Notes: generated by a model from the letters alone, not told the origin. A DNA stretch of 64,000 bases from Ailanthus altissimus (GCA_946807835.1 OX327710.1:12884501-12948500), one strand, 5' to 3'. Shown: positions 47,403 through 60,500, counted from the stretch's first letter. Made by a program: numbers and translations.

Positions 47403-48031
47403 GATTCTCTAAGCATATGAAAAAAAAAAGATTAATTGCGTCGAAGGAGATTACATTATTGTTTGATGTGGCTCTGAAAGTTTCAAAGAATTTATAGGCT
47501 GTGAAGTTGTCGTACGAAAATATGTAGTTATATTATTTTTTATGGCTTCTTGTTTTACGTTGACCGTCGATTTTATCATTGGCAATGATGTTACATTTAT
47601 GCATTTTAGAAGTTGGGTTTGGCTAGTTTTGAAGTTCTATCATTATTTAAAGATAATTACATTGACCTCTTATGAGATATAATTATCAGTGGATACTCTC
47701 CTACTTCAGAATAGTGACAAATATTCTTTAAAAATCTAAATGTTATCATATATCTCTCTTTTGAATTTGCTATATACATTTATTTGAAGTTTCAAAAATA
47801 TTATATGAAACATTCTCTACATGATAAGTTTCTATTTAATTTTAAAATTATTATCAAGTAAAAACTCAAGGAATGTGATAATGCTTTAGCCATACTTCCA
47901 TACAAATAGTTTAACATGATGTTAAAATTAAAGTTCCATATAAAACGTCTCTTTGGTTTTTATATAAAATTTACACTTGTTCATGATCCATTTGTATCTC
48001 ATCTAATTTACCTTATGCATAAAAAGGTTAT
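47403..48031 (-). other. PADRE upstream region between gene and copC
   Basis: About 630 bp, the likely proximal promoter of the PADRE gene. It holds the TATA-like box noted at 47491. The rest is AT-rich and no other gene is visible. Confidence 0.5.
47491..47497 (-). promoter_or_regulatory. TATA-like box of PADRE gene
   Basis: On the minus strand GCCTATAAATTC lies about 90 bases upstream of the start codon at 47402, a plausible plant core-promoter distance. CopC sits further upstream, beginning at 48032. Confidence 0.45.
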
Positions 48032-48711
48032 TGTAAAAGTGAAGCTAATAAATTCAAGCAAATAATGCAACAATAAGTAATTAAAAAATAAATAAGAAAA
48101 AGAGAGTATGAGAAAGTACACAAGAATTTATGTGATTCGGCAACTTACCTATGTTCACGGCGGATCAATATCTTACTTCTGTTTTAATGAATCATAAAAT
48201 AATCACAAAGTATTACTTTTACAATAAATAACTCAAGTTTCACAAAGCACTCAATTGCACTCGCAAAAACACATAATTAATTTCTCTCTTGTGTTTGTTA
48301 TAATCTTGTTGTGATCATTTAAATGTATTTATAAGTCAATAGAAAACTTTTATATGGGTTGAACAACCTACGGTAATCTCAAACCAGGTGAAAATTAAAT
48401 TCGGGAGTTCTAGTTTACTTCGGACGCATTTAGTGGTAAAATACGCATTAGCACCGCGGCACCACTTCTTATCATCTAGGTGCCACGGCCTAGACCTATT
48501 GGTACCGTGGCACCAGTTACCTAAAGGCCGGCACTGTGGCCCTATCTTTTTGGCCCCGTGGTACCACTTGTTGGTGCCGCAACGCCATTTCATGCTATGA
48601 CACAGCAACTCTTCCTTGCCTTCTCATGACTATTTCGCTTCTTCGCGTCCCTTATGCACTTGGCTTGATTCCAAAATCATATCATGATGATTTTTAACGA
48701 ACATTCTCACA
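48032..48711 (-). repeat. copC 3' LTR
   Basis: 680 bp. It contains a GC-rich block (about 48452-48595) of imperfect GGTGCCACGGC/GCACCGCGGCACC-like units, unusual in this AT-rich region, and a TATA-like TTATATGGG on the plus face near 48350. Confidence 0.85.
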
Positions 48712-50264
48712 AATAACCCCACCTTTTCGGTCACCTTCACCTAGTAATGACTTCGGTTAAGTCTTTATATAAGACGAACTTAACTGAGGACAGTGGCTTA
48801 GTCAACATATTTGGGAGATTTTTAGATGACACAATCTTTGGTAGACTAATCTCACCACTTTGGATAATCTCTCTAATGTAATGAAGCCGTACATCAATAT
48901 ATTTAAAACTCTCGTGAAACCCTTGATGCTTGCTTAGATGTATGGTACTCTGACTATCATAATACATATTGGTGTTAACTTCTGTAATAGCCATTATCTC
49001 TGCGCATATCTTTTTTAACTACACGACCTCTTTAATAGTTTCTCCAATAGCTATATATTTCACCTCTATGATATATAGTGCCACCACATGCTGTAGAACT
49101 GATCTCCAGCACACACTATACCCAAACACTGTGAATATATAACTCGTTAATGATCTTTTCTTGTCTAGATCACCCATATAATATAAGTTAACGTATCCTC
49201 TTACCATTTCACTTTAATTCTCATCCATTTTATACATCAAACTATAATCCAATGTTCTTTTGAGATATTTAAAAATTTACTTCACTGCAAGCCAGAGATC
49301 CTTATCAGGATTCACCATGTATCTACTTACCATACTCACAGCTTGTGCTATGTTCGGTCTTGTACAAACCATCATATACATGATACTCCCCAAAACACTT
49401 GCATACAGTACTTTACTTATTTGCAATCTCTCATCTTCAAAATTCGGCAACTATGTTGCTGAAAGTTTAAATTGCATAGCCAAAGGTGTGAAAACAACCT
49501 TTGCATTAGACATACTAGACTTTTCTAAAATCTTGAGTATATATCCCTGTTGTGATAAGAAAATAACGTCTCTTCTTGTCCTTATGATGTTCATACCCAA
49601 TATCTTTTTTACTGCCCCCAAATCTTTAATCTCAAACTCGCCACTCAACTACTTCTTCAATTTATGTATCTCTACCATATCTTCACATACGATCAACATG
49701 TCATCTACATACATAAGTAAATACATCATCCCACTACTTAAGCTCTTAAAGTACATACATCCATTATATTTGCTTTTTTAAAACCCACTATGTATTATAA
49801 ATTCATTGAATCTCCTATACTACTGTCTTAGTGACTGCTTTAACCCATATAATGACTTCATCAGCAAACAAGCATGCTCTTCTTTCCTAGGCTCTGCAAA
49901 CTCTTGCAGTTGTGCCATGTAAATCTTTTCTTTAAGTTCTCAATGTAGAAAAGTTGTCTTTACATCCATCCGCTCTAGATGTAAATCAAGATTTGCTCAT
50001 ATAGCTAACAAAATCCTAATAGATGTGTGCTTGATGATTGAAGAGAAAATCTCATGAAAGTCTACTCCTTCTCTTTGAGTAAAACCTTGTATAACTAGCT
50101 TAACCTTGAATCTTGTAGGCTCTACTACTAGTATGCCCTCCTTAACCTTGTACACCCACTTGTGTGTTGGGTTATGGGGTACAAATTAGCTAGGGTGCTT
50201 GCATGTGGGTTGTGTTCATCATACAAACAATATACATATCTCATACATACATGTGCACAGCGGA

Positions 50265-50499
50265 AGATTAAATACAATGAACACTGAAAATATATATTTG
50301 ATTAACTGAAAATTCGAGATTGAGAAAATATCACCAATGAAGCCTTTGGATTAATTTTCTTTGAAGTCCACCATGAAATGAAGATTAAATACAATGAACA
50401 CTGAAAATATATATTTGATTAACTGAAAATTCGAGATTGAGAAAATATCACCAATGAAGCCTTTGGATTAATTTTCTTGAAAGTCCACCATGAAATGAA
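50265..50499. repeat. 117-bp tandem duplication in copA4
   Basis: Units start AGATTAAATACAATGAACAC at 50265 and 50382 and differ at only a couple of bases. Confidence 0.9.
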
Positions 50500-50998
50500 T
50501 CTTTGATCAATCCTAGTAATCAACAAGGGTGGGTTTGATTGTCTAGAATGGCAGCATCTTAATCCAGCATATGTGTTTAACTCTTAAACATGATTTAAAG
50601 TTAAACTATTTAACTTAATTAAATTTGTTTTTCCCTTTATTCAACTCTTGAATAAATAAAACAAATCTTGTTTTTAGTTATTACATTTAGTAACCATTTA
50701 TCTAATTTGTTTTGTTGTTCTAACACTTAAAACACAAAACAAACAATTTCAATTTCTCAAATTGAATTGGCTCCCAAAATGCAAAACCTAAAATCTAAAA
50801 CAATTTCAAAAACCTTTTTGATTTTCAATTTCATTTCACTTTATATACTAATGAATAAATTCCAAATTAATTTGAATTTCATTTGCATTTCATTTGGCTT
50901 AACCTAACTATAGTTAACATTTAACCATAGTTAGATTATTTTAACTTAACCTTTAAGTTAATAAATATTTAATTAATTTAACCATAATTAACTAACTT

Positions 50999-51098
50999 AA
51001 CCATGGTTAGGTTAACCTTTACTTAACCTTTAAGTAAGGTTAACTTAACCATGGTTAGGTTAACCTTTACTTAACCTTTAAGTAAGGTTAACTTAACT
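50999..51098. repeat. ~50-bp tandem duplication rich in TTAACC
   Basis: CTTAACCATGGTTAGGTTAA plus the following 30 bases occur twice. The unit is itself partly palindromic (AACCATGGTT, CTTAACCTTTAAG). Confidence 0.85.
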
Positions 51099-54000
51099 TA
51101 ACCATTTGGTTAACTTTTAACCTTAATTAAGTTAAATCATTTATTTAACAATTAAATAAATAAAGATTTATTTTAATTATTTAACAATTAAATAATTATA
51201 AAGTGAAATTACTTTTATATCCTTACTAGGTTACCAAGTTAACCTAAAGTGGGTCCCACCATTTAACCATATACTTTAGTTAACGCAACCTTAGTAATTT
51301 CTGAATAATACTATATTAAACAATTCAATACGGTACACTGCCCAAGTGCTCAAAGAGTACATTTCATATTGGGACTCTCTAGGTCCACACCTGATTTGTC
51401 AAATGGAACTATTTCATTAATCCGTAATCGATGCCCCACGCACACGTTATGAATATTACAAATCAGCGTGTCAGACTATACAAGTTGAGGTCATAACGTA
51501 TACGTATAATCCTTCCATCATTTATATCCTGGATGTGCAGGGATATAAATCAGCACCGTCAAATCCCCATTTGCTCATCCATAAACTTATCTCCAGATTC
51601 GTATCTCGATAAACAATATACGTAAACACTTTTGCTATATTGTTTAACCCTGTGGGAAACTCTTTTCTCGGGTTTATGCTTGTGGCCACAAGACTTTATG
51701 AAATACAATCTCGGAGCATCGGATATACAACTTACCTACGTAAGCTGACGGATCCCGTATCTACGCACACCAGACTCCATGAGCATCGGACCATACCCAG
51801 CGACACATATCGGTCAGACCATAAAAGGTCTCTGACATATGTGGAACCAAAGCATGATGGATCACTCACAAGACCACCGTGGCGCTCAGGTCAAAGGACC
51901 ACGATTACTACTCAACTCGAGAGGACCTTCCTTTGACGGTTTCATAGGATATCTATTGGGGTCCTCATGAGTCTGTTCAGTATCCAGTCCTGACTGGATA
52001 CCCGCATGCCTATACAAGCTCTAAGCTCATGGTCAGCTAAGAACAACCATCTGAACTAGTCAAATATAGACATACACTAATCTATATATTGTGAATTCAC
52101 CGATAGACCCGCATTGGTGATCATAGATCAGGAACATTATATTTGAGACATACTTACATAATGATATTTCTTAGCTCCTATTGCAACTCTTTGCAACTAT
52201 ATCATTACAAGTATACTCTCAGGTCTTTGTCCCATTATAGACAAGGTTCTAACTATTTAGACCTCGCTGACTCTTATAAACTGATAACTATTAACAGTGC
52301 TAAGTCTTAGCATTTATAACTCTCAGCTTTGATAACTATTAGTTCTGATCTAAACTTCTTTAGATCAGATCTGAACTCTTTCAGATCAAACAATGTCTGT
52401 AATGTTACAAGCATTCTACCATATTAATATGATATTAACAATCTTTATTCGAAATGTTTATTGTATAAATATTAACAATTAATATTCATACAATATTGAA
52501 ATGGCACGTGAGCACCAGTTCTAACATTGTGCCCTACTAGTTTCTTTTGAGGTCTTTTTACAAACACTCAGGTATTGTTATTCTTAAAAGAACTAATCTC
52601 TTCCTCCATGACCTACTACCATCTATCTCTATTTTCACTCTTCATAACCTTATTATACGTATTAAACTCATCAAACTCAAGAGTATAAGTAGAATCAAAA
52701 GTATGAACAACTAAATCTACTTGTGCAAAGCTGATTGGTAGGTTTATCATTCTCTTTAGCCTGTTTCTAACTAACTAGTACTCTTCAAGTTCCAACTTAT
52801 GAGTTTTAGTGTTTTTTTTAATGGACTTGGAGGAACTCGCCAAAATTCTTGGCTTAACATTAAGGATCCCCTTGTTGAAGTACTAATCTAGAGGCATATC
52901 AGATCTACATTCAGACTTTACTTTAACTTTAATTGATTCAGGTACTGAATCTTCTTTAGGTACAGGTTCTTCTTTCTTATCTTCATTAGAGGCTTTTAGC
53001 ATTGTCATCTCATCAAACATCACATCATGACTTATGATACTCTTTGGTGGTCTCAACTCTTTACATAACACATTGTATTCTTTTACACTTTTGGAAAACC
53101 CTATCAATATGCCCTTCATAGCTCTAGGTTAGTATACAGCCAAATATTTTGAGGTGGTTATACTTGGGAGGGCTGCCAAACTATTTCTCTTCTGAGGTCT
53201 TGATGTTTATCACTGATGAGGGACTTTTATTGATTAAATAAGCTACAGTCATCACAACTTCACCTCAAACTGCCTTAGAGATCTTTACATTGGTAAGCAT
53301 ATATTTAACCCTATCAAGTAAAGTGTTATTCATCCTCTCAGCTATACCTTTCTGTTGCGGTGTTGATCTCACAGTTCTATACTTTGCAATCTCATGCTTA
53401 GCACAAAATCCATTAAACTCTCTATTACAAAACTCAAGGCCATTGTCAGTCCTTAACCTTTTAACCTTTTTGCCAGTAACAAAGGCCTTTCATGTTTTGA
53501 ACATATCAAACACTTGCTCCTTACTCTTCAACACATAAACTCATAGCTTCCTTGAATATTCATCAATGAATGTGAGAAAATATCTAGCCCCACCATAGGT
53601 TACTGTCTGTGCTGGTCCCCAAAAATCTGAATGTATGTAGTCAAAAGTTCTCTTAGTTCTGTGCTCTTTTGTACTAAGTCTCACTTTATGTGCTTTCCCT
53701 AGTACATAGTGCTCACAAAATTCAAGCCATTGGAACTTATCTTCATTAAACGCCTTTTGACTAAATAACTCCTTCACGTTCTTCTCATTTAGGTGTGCTA
53801 ATCTAAAATATCACAACTTAGTTTGTATATTCTCATCAGCTATAGAGAATGATGCAGAACCACTAACTACCTATCCCTTTAACAAATAAATACCTTTGAG
53901 CTTCTACCTCTCATTATAACCATAGAACCCTACAACACTTTTAAAACCCCTCTGTCAATCTTGATGGAACAACCATTCTAGTCTAACATACCTAGTGAGA

Positions 54001-55066
54001 TCAAGTGTCTCTTAAAGTCAAAAACATACCTAACTTCTAAAAACTCCCTCACTCACCCATTATGCAACTTAAGTCTTACTACTAATTTCCATCATTTATC
54101 ATTACCCTAACACCTTACCACCATTAATGGACTAGAAATTAATAAACCATGACTTATGTGGGCATATGTAAAAAGTACAACTAGAATTAAGAACTCGTCA
54201 TTTAGAACTCTTACCATTAGTAAAGACTAGAGTCTTTGCGCTGTCATAGCTCTCATTATAGGCAAGCACAGCATCCCTTTTTTTCGCTTTGGCTTTCTTA
54301 TCCGGACAATCCTTTTACGAAGTTCCCCTATTTTTTACAGCAATTACACTTTTAGGAGCCCCCCTGAACTTTGATCTTAAGCCTTTCTTCTTTCTACCTC
54401 TATTTGAGGACCTTTCTCTTTACAGAAAAGCCTTTTGCATTAGCCTCAATTTACTTTTCTAATAACCTTGAGTTTAATGATGATTTCGCATCACTCGTTG
54501 TTAAACTTTCTCTGCTGTAAAGCAATGTATCAACAAAGCTCTCATAACCTTGGGGAAGAGAATTTAGCAAGATGATTGACTTATCTTCATATTCTATCTT
54601 TAAGTTGATAGATTCAAAATCAATGATGATTTTGTTGAAAGTGTCTATGTGGTCTTTCATCAGTGTCTCCTCAGATATGGCAACTAATATAGCCTCTTCT
54701 TTATATGTAATTTGTTGGCCAATAATTTCTTCATATAAAGAGAGTCAAGCTTCTTCTAAAAGACCAGTCGTCATCTTCTCATTTGCTACTTCCCTCAATA
54801 TTTCATCGCTCAATAATAAAACGATTATATTGTGAGCCCTTTCTTGAATGTTCTTTCTTTCTGCTTTAGCCTTAGATGTTTTTGGTGTCTTTACTTCTTT
54901 ACTAGATGGAGCTGTAGTCTCTACTAGTACCGAGCCTAATTGTTGGCTCACCAATAATGTTGTTACCTTGATCTTTCACATATTGAAATCATTTGTCCCG
55001 TTAAATTTCTCTACTTTATACTTGGGTGTGGCTATGTCTGCTTAGAACCAAACTCTGATACCAATT

Positions 55067-55824
55067 TATAAAAGCAAAAATAATAAACTCAAGCAAATAA
55101 TGCAACAACAAGTAATTAAGAAAATAAATAAGAGAAAGAGAGTAGGAGAAAGCACACTGAATTTACGTGGTTCGATAACTTATCTACATTTACAGCGGAT
55201 CAAGATCTCACTTCTCTTATTAATGAATCATAAGGAAATCACAAAGTATGCTTTTTACAAGAAAAAAACTCAAGTTTTACAAAGCACTCACTCAATTGCA
55301 CTCATAAAGACATACATCTCTCTTGTAAACTAAAAGTTTTTTCTCTTTTGTTTGTTGTAATCTTATTATAATCACTTGAATGTATTTACAAGTCCAGAGA
55401 TGGCCTTTATATAGACTTTGAATGACCTAGGATAACCCCAAACCGAGTGAAAATCAGACTGGGGAGTCCTAGTTTACTTAAGATGCACTTATGGGTAAAA
55501 TTCGCATTGACGCCGCGGCCTGAACTCTTTAGCACCACGGCGCCATTTCTTCCCGTCTGGGCATTGTGGCATAGACCTATTGGTGTCGTGGCACCAGCTG
55601 CCTAAAGGCCTGCGTCGTGGTTCCATCTCTTTGGCGCCGCATTGTGGCTAAGGCATTATCTTGGCACCACATGCGCCACTTCCTTGGCGTCGCAATGCCA
55701 ATTCATGTTGTGACGCAGCAACTCTTTCATTCCTTCTCACAGCCGTTTTACTTCCTCACATCCCCTACGCACTTAACTTAATTTCAAAATTGTATCATAA
55801 TAATTTTCAATCAACATTCTCACA
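55067..55824 (-). repeat. copC 5' LTR
   Basis: 758 bp. It carries a longer GC-rich repeat block (about 55515-55715) than the 3' LTR, which accounts for much of the length difference. Confidence 0.85.
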
Positions 55825-57551
55825 GTTACATTATAATAGTTTAGTTACATTATAATAGTTTAAGGTTAAGTCAAACGAGATTAAACCAATAAATCAATCT
55901 ACTCTTAAATTCAACTAGTAATATTCATGTGACATGTGAATATGCCTACTTTTGTGTATATATTATTGATGATTTTTTTATGCATCTGGTGTCAAGCATT
56001 CGTCGTTTTAATTGGAGTGAAAGAACACTGAGGTACATTTATGCATTGGACTACTACATATATCCTTAGAAAGAATTACATACTTAGTCATCTGGAGCTT
56101 CAGGATTCCCAGGAATTTCTTGTGTTGAAGCTGGTGAGCTGATGAAATTAAGGAACATCCTTTGAAAGATCTGCAAACAGATCCTCCGTATGTTTCTTTT
56201 GGATGTATTTATGTGAATAAATAATGGCTAAAAGAATACAATTTATTAGTCAGCATCCGCAATCGAAAACTTCAATAACCTTTGGAATTGCTTTTGGAAA
56301 TGAGACAGACAAGACAATAAAACTCATTTAATTAAGGACAAATCAAGCTTTGTTTTCTACTTTCAATATGCTTAATTTTGCATATCAATTATCAAGCTTA
56401 TTGCATTAAACAAAGTTCTGGATTGACACCTTTTCCTTCTTATATTTAATTTCACTTTTGATTATTTTTCCAACTTTGTATAAAGTGTTCGGTGTTAACT
56501 TTAGTGGTGGTAGAGAAAGAGAGATCCAAAATTAGCAATGAACGAAATCATTTCAGATTTCGAAAATTTTGGGGACTGTAATATTGCAACTGCTGTACTG
56601 TAAACTGAACTTTTGAAAACATATATTAACATAATCCTTTTAACATTCTATTGCAATAGTAATGTTTAAGTCGTTAAATGTTGGAGTGTGTTTCTTCCCC
56701 TGACATGTTATAAGGATGACATGTTATAACGATGTGATCATACCACAACAAGTTCATTGCCCTATAACTAATGCCTTGACAAATTAATAAAAAAAAAATT
56801 TCTAATTCGATTCTATGTTGAATTCTCGCATAGAAAATGCATGATATTTGCTGTGTTCTTGCACCAGGGACTATGTGCATTAATTTCAGTGCATGAACAA
56901 GCAAAGTTGGATTGCAACAACAATTAACTATAGAGTAGCTCCTGGAAGCTCATAATTGAGTTTCAGAGTGAGATAATGGTCCCCGGCATGTTTGTGGCCT
57001 GTTTTTCAACGGTGATGACACTTGTTTTTGGAGACTCTTTCATATCAATGGGGAGTTTGTTCAGCCCTTTCCCCCCCTTTTTTGAGCATTGACACCGCAG
57101 GCCAAAGAAACCAGGACCAACCTTAATCAATTAGGCACGAAGGCATGCACCATATTTTCAGTGGTACTAGAATCTTTACATTCACTGTTATATACCTTTC
57201 ACATGATTCAAAACTACAGCTTTTCATCTCAACTGTACCAAGAAGTACATCAAAGGAAAGAACAATCTGAATAATCCAAGCTACATTGAGAGTTCTATGG
57301 TACAATTCCTTTTGATTTATGGATCTAACTATGAGAAACAGAAAATATGAGTAGCATGAACTTCTCCTGTATCCAGATCCGTGAAGGAAACTGTACTCCT
57401 AAAAGAATGATCCGGAACTTGAGAAAAGAAATTCTGATATAATCCAAACATCTTGTGGAATACGAGTACATGATGCTGGCTGACATAATATGCAAGGGCA
57501 GTTGCCGAACATTTGTAAATGACGAAAAGGCTGGGTGCAGGCAGGGCAAGT
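55825..57551. other. Intergenic between copC and the kinase, with one candidate terminal exon
   Basis: Mostly unrecognised. On the minus strand, 56084-56170 follows a TTTGCAG acceptor and reads 28 codons to a stop (start IFQRMFLNFISSPASTQEI, end EAPDD). It could be the last exon of an unidentified gene, but I could not link it to upstream exons. A plus-strand hydrophobic stretch near 56976-57090 (MVPGMFVACFSTVMTLVFGD) is also unassigned. Confidence 0.3.
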
Positions 57552-60500
57552 TTATGCAACTGGAAGTGACCCCCCAAGCTCAATAGGTACAAGAGGAATG
57601 AGGGAGTGAAGAACATCAGTTATCAGTGGCCTATAACTTGGTTCAGGTTGTATGCATAGCACTGCCACAGCAGCTACCTATTCATTGCAAGTAGGAAATT
57701 TAAAATTTGTAACAGAAACAGAATAATGTTTTATGTAATTATTCTAGTAACTGCATGTGTGTGCTTCTGTGCTGTGTACCTGGTATAAGTGCTTTAAATC
57801 CATTGTGTCTCTAATTACAGGATCCACAATGTTTGGAAGCTTTGATCTATCAGTGAGCTGAGGCATGGCCTGTCAAAATTGTTGATAACAAGTAAGTTCT
57901 CAAATGCTGAACCCTGGTCAAAATTTTCTTTGGAGAGAGTTACTAGGAGCTGAAAGAAAATACCCATGTCACCATTGACTGGCATTGAGTTGGTGACATC
58001 TTTTCGACCGGTCTTCTTCCAATCAGAAGCTCCAGCAGTACAACTCCAAATGCATATACATCACTTTTATCAGTTAGTTTGCCTGAAAAAGTAAACTTAT
58101 GGTAAGCATTTTTTGTGAATCACACTGAGGCACCGTTTAAAATAATAAAAACAAGATGATGAGGATGTTTTAAGAGAACTCGTGATTTCTTTTTCAAAAT
58201 AAAGAAGAAAAAGATCTTATGTTTGTGCAAATGTATGTTTCTGCAACTTTGACACCATAAGCTAAGGATAGCCCCTCCCTGTTTTTATTCTTTCCTGTGA
58301 TTGTGCAAGCCATCCTCTAGCGAAGGGATCCTTACACAACAACTTACACACTGATAATCCAGTTTCCAAAGTACCTTCCAATAGCTTTAGTGCCATTGTA
58401 TTCAACATTCTGTTACTCTCATAATCCAGAGAACCCTTAATAGCTAGGTACACCCCTCACACTTAGTTATATTAACTTCACACTAATAGCACCCAATTGC
58501 ACACACTTCTTCAAGAGATTCTTTTATATGGCAATGACCGCATAGATATACTCTAGTTGTATTATGTCTGTGCTCATGACAAGGCAATAGTGGTCTTCTA
58601 TGTTGAAACATACATTTGCACAATGTAGCCCTATAACTCAGTGATTGCATTTGACATAAAGTCATCTTCTTCGACTTGCAAACTGATTTCTGCTAAAATA
58701 AGCACAATTCATACTCTGTCAATTAATAAAGCTAAAAACAAGAAGGTTCATCGGAAATGGAACTATTTAGCACATGACAGTAGCTTGACAGGCTTACAAG
58801 ACCGAAAAAGTGTTTACCAATGGGAAAAAGATAATTATAAGAAAAAGCAAAATCAACAGATCAAGAAACATTATCTTGTATTAGGTAATAGAACCTTGGC
58901 ATACCCTCCAATAGGTACTCTGGGGCAACATAGCCCAGAGTTCCAGAAAGCTTTACATTCTTATGGTGGGTTCCAGTAGTCACAGCAAGGCCAAAATCTG
59001 AAATCTGAATGAAGAGAAAGTGTCTAGTTAACACTGTAGTTATTTATATATACACATGCAAATGATTTTTATATAACCTTTACCTTTGCATTGAAGTTGG
59101 AATCAAGAAGAATGTTAGATGATTTCAGATCTCTATGGATTACAGGAGGGTTGCAGTGCTAAGATATTCTAGTCCTCTAGCAATGAGTAGATTAGATACA
59201 ACTATGTTTCTTAAGAAAAGAATGAAAAAGAAATAACAAAAGTAAATAGCAGAGTTGGCTATATGCCCTTACCTTGCAATATCAACAGCAATTTTCATCC
59301 TTAGATGCCAAGTTAATTCAGATCCATGAGTTGGTCCTGCAATGTTCATCAACAAAAAAAGTTAAATAGGTGATGAATTAGCGTCTTCCATCACATTATT
59401 CCAGTTATGAATTTAAAATGAGGTTAGTACCATGCAATTGGTTCTCCAAAGATCCATTTTGCATCATTTCATACACAAGAAACTTTGTTTCGCCATGGAT
59501 GCAGTAACCCAAAAGAGAAATTATATTCTGATGCCGGATTTTAGTTAACCAATTTATCTCATTCTGCACTTGCAATCAGGTGATTGACAAAGAAAAATCA
59601 TCAGTACTAATAGCAGTTCACAGGAAACAGATAACCAAATTAATTACAGGAAAAAGAAAAATTACATCAAATTCTCTTTCAGCATCCTGTCCTGCATCAT
59701 CTATTCTCTTTACTGCTGCTAGGAATTTTTCGTTGAAACGAGCTTTATAGACACGCCCACGACCTCCCTCACCCAAGATATTACTTTCCTGGAAGTTGAT
59801 TGTTGCAGCTTCTAATAACAGGTACTCAATGAGAGCAACTGAATCCTTCTTACCAGATATCCTCAATGAATTGAAACGGTCTATAATAGGACTCAACGAA
59901 ATTCCTTTGCCAGTGTCTTCATACAGAATATAGTAACACATATTAAAAAGGAAAAATAAGGAAGAAGCACAAAATAAGAATTGCATTAACTGCTGGAAAT
60001 TGTCAATACAAAAGCAGTAATAATAAAAAGATATGTAATGTCATGAAACAAAACATACCAAACCTCTGTTTGCTTTTGTCATTAGAGTTCTTCAAGTTTT
60101 TCAATCTACAGATCCAAAAGCATAAAAGAAACAGCAACAATGCGCCGAGGAGAGTGGATGCGAAGACGAGTGCTATAAGTATTTTCTTGTTCAGATCTTG
60201 GTGGTGCACTATTCTTACCTCGGGATTTCCTGGGAAAACAGAAAACGCGTTAGTAATATACTGGATCGTGGAAGTAAATTGAACAATAATGCACTCAAAG
60301 GAAAATAAAAGAAATATGCATGATCATCCAAAAAAAAAAAATTCTTGTTTCACATTTCAGAGGAGGTTTTATTTCCAAACTTCTAGACCATATAAGATTG
60401 GGCAGGATTCAAAATTCAAGCTTCATTTTCTTGTCCAATAGACCAATAATAATTTCTCAAAAGAAAAATGGAGCATAAATTCAAAATCCAAAGAAACAAA

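Larger units (their letters stand above)
50165..52526 (-). mobile_element. Solo LTR of copia family A (copA4) nested in copC
   Basis: The minus strand starts TGTTAGAACTGGTGCTCACG and ends ATAACCCAACA, with an exact duplication TTGTG at 50160-50164 and 52527-52531. Removing it and one TTGTG rejoins the copC reverse transcriptase text (KKLVGHK to KWVYKVKEG) in frame. It is 2362 bp, longer than the other family A LTRs, partly because of internal tandem duplications (50265-50499 and 50999-51098). Confidence 0.92.
48737..55045 (-). pseudogene. copC gag-pol remnant
   Basis: Read on the minus strand. Gag begins near 55025 (KVEKFNGTNDFN) and continues at 54954-54451 (SIILLNSLPQGYESFVDTLL is typical copia gag). 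Pre-integrase and integrase start lie at 53777-53541 (FCEHYVLGKAHKV, then DYIHSDFWGPAQ). The linker is at 53119-52883. Reverse transcriptase is split by the solo LTR, with KKLVGHK on one side and KWVYKVKEG on the other. It resumes towards 49451 (MSGEFEIKDLGAVKKILGMN). RNase H lies at 49207-48737 (MYYDSQSTIHLSKHQGF, KYIDVRLHYIREI, NMLTKPL). Stops and frame slips occur throughout. The retained motifs and order make the assignment firm. Confidence 0.85.
48032..55824 (-). mobile_element. copC: near full-length Ty1/copia element
   Basis: LTRs lie at 48032-48711 (3') and 55067-55824 (5'). On the minus strand they start TGTGAGAATGTT. The duplication is GTTAT (48027-48031) against GTTAC (55825-55829), one mismatch. 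The primer-binding site TTGGTATCAGAG is at 55053-55064. A polypurine stretch AAAAGGTGGGG adjoins the 3' LTR. Gag-pol fragments run in the minus direction in the usual copia order. A 2362-bp solo LTR of family A (50165-52526) splits the reverse transcriptase. Without it the element is about 5.43 kb. Many stops make it inactive. Confidence 0.88.

Noticed and set aside
48336..48608. ORFs of 70-90 codons on both strands in the copC LTR
   Set aside because: They arise from the GC-rich tandem units of the LTR and have no conserved domain.
49260..49781. 173-codon plus-strand ORF
   Set aside because: It is the shadow of the copC reverse transcriptase-RNase H on the minus strand.
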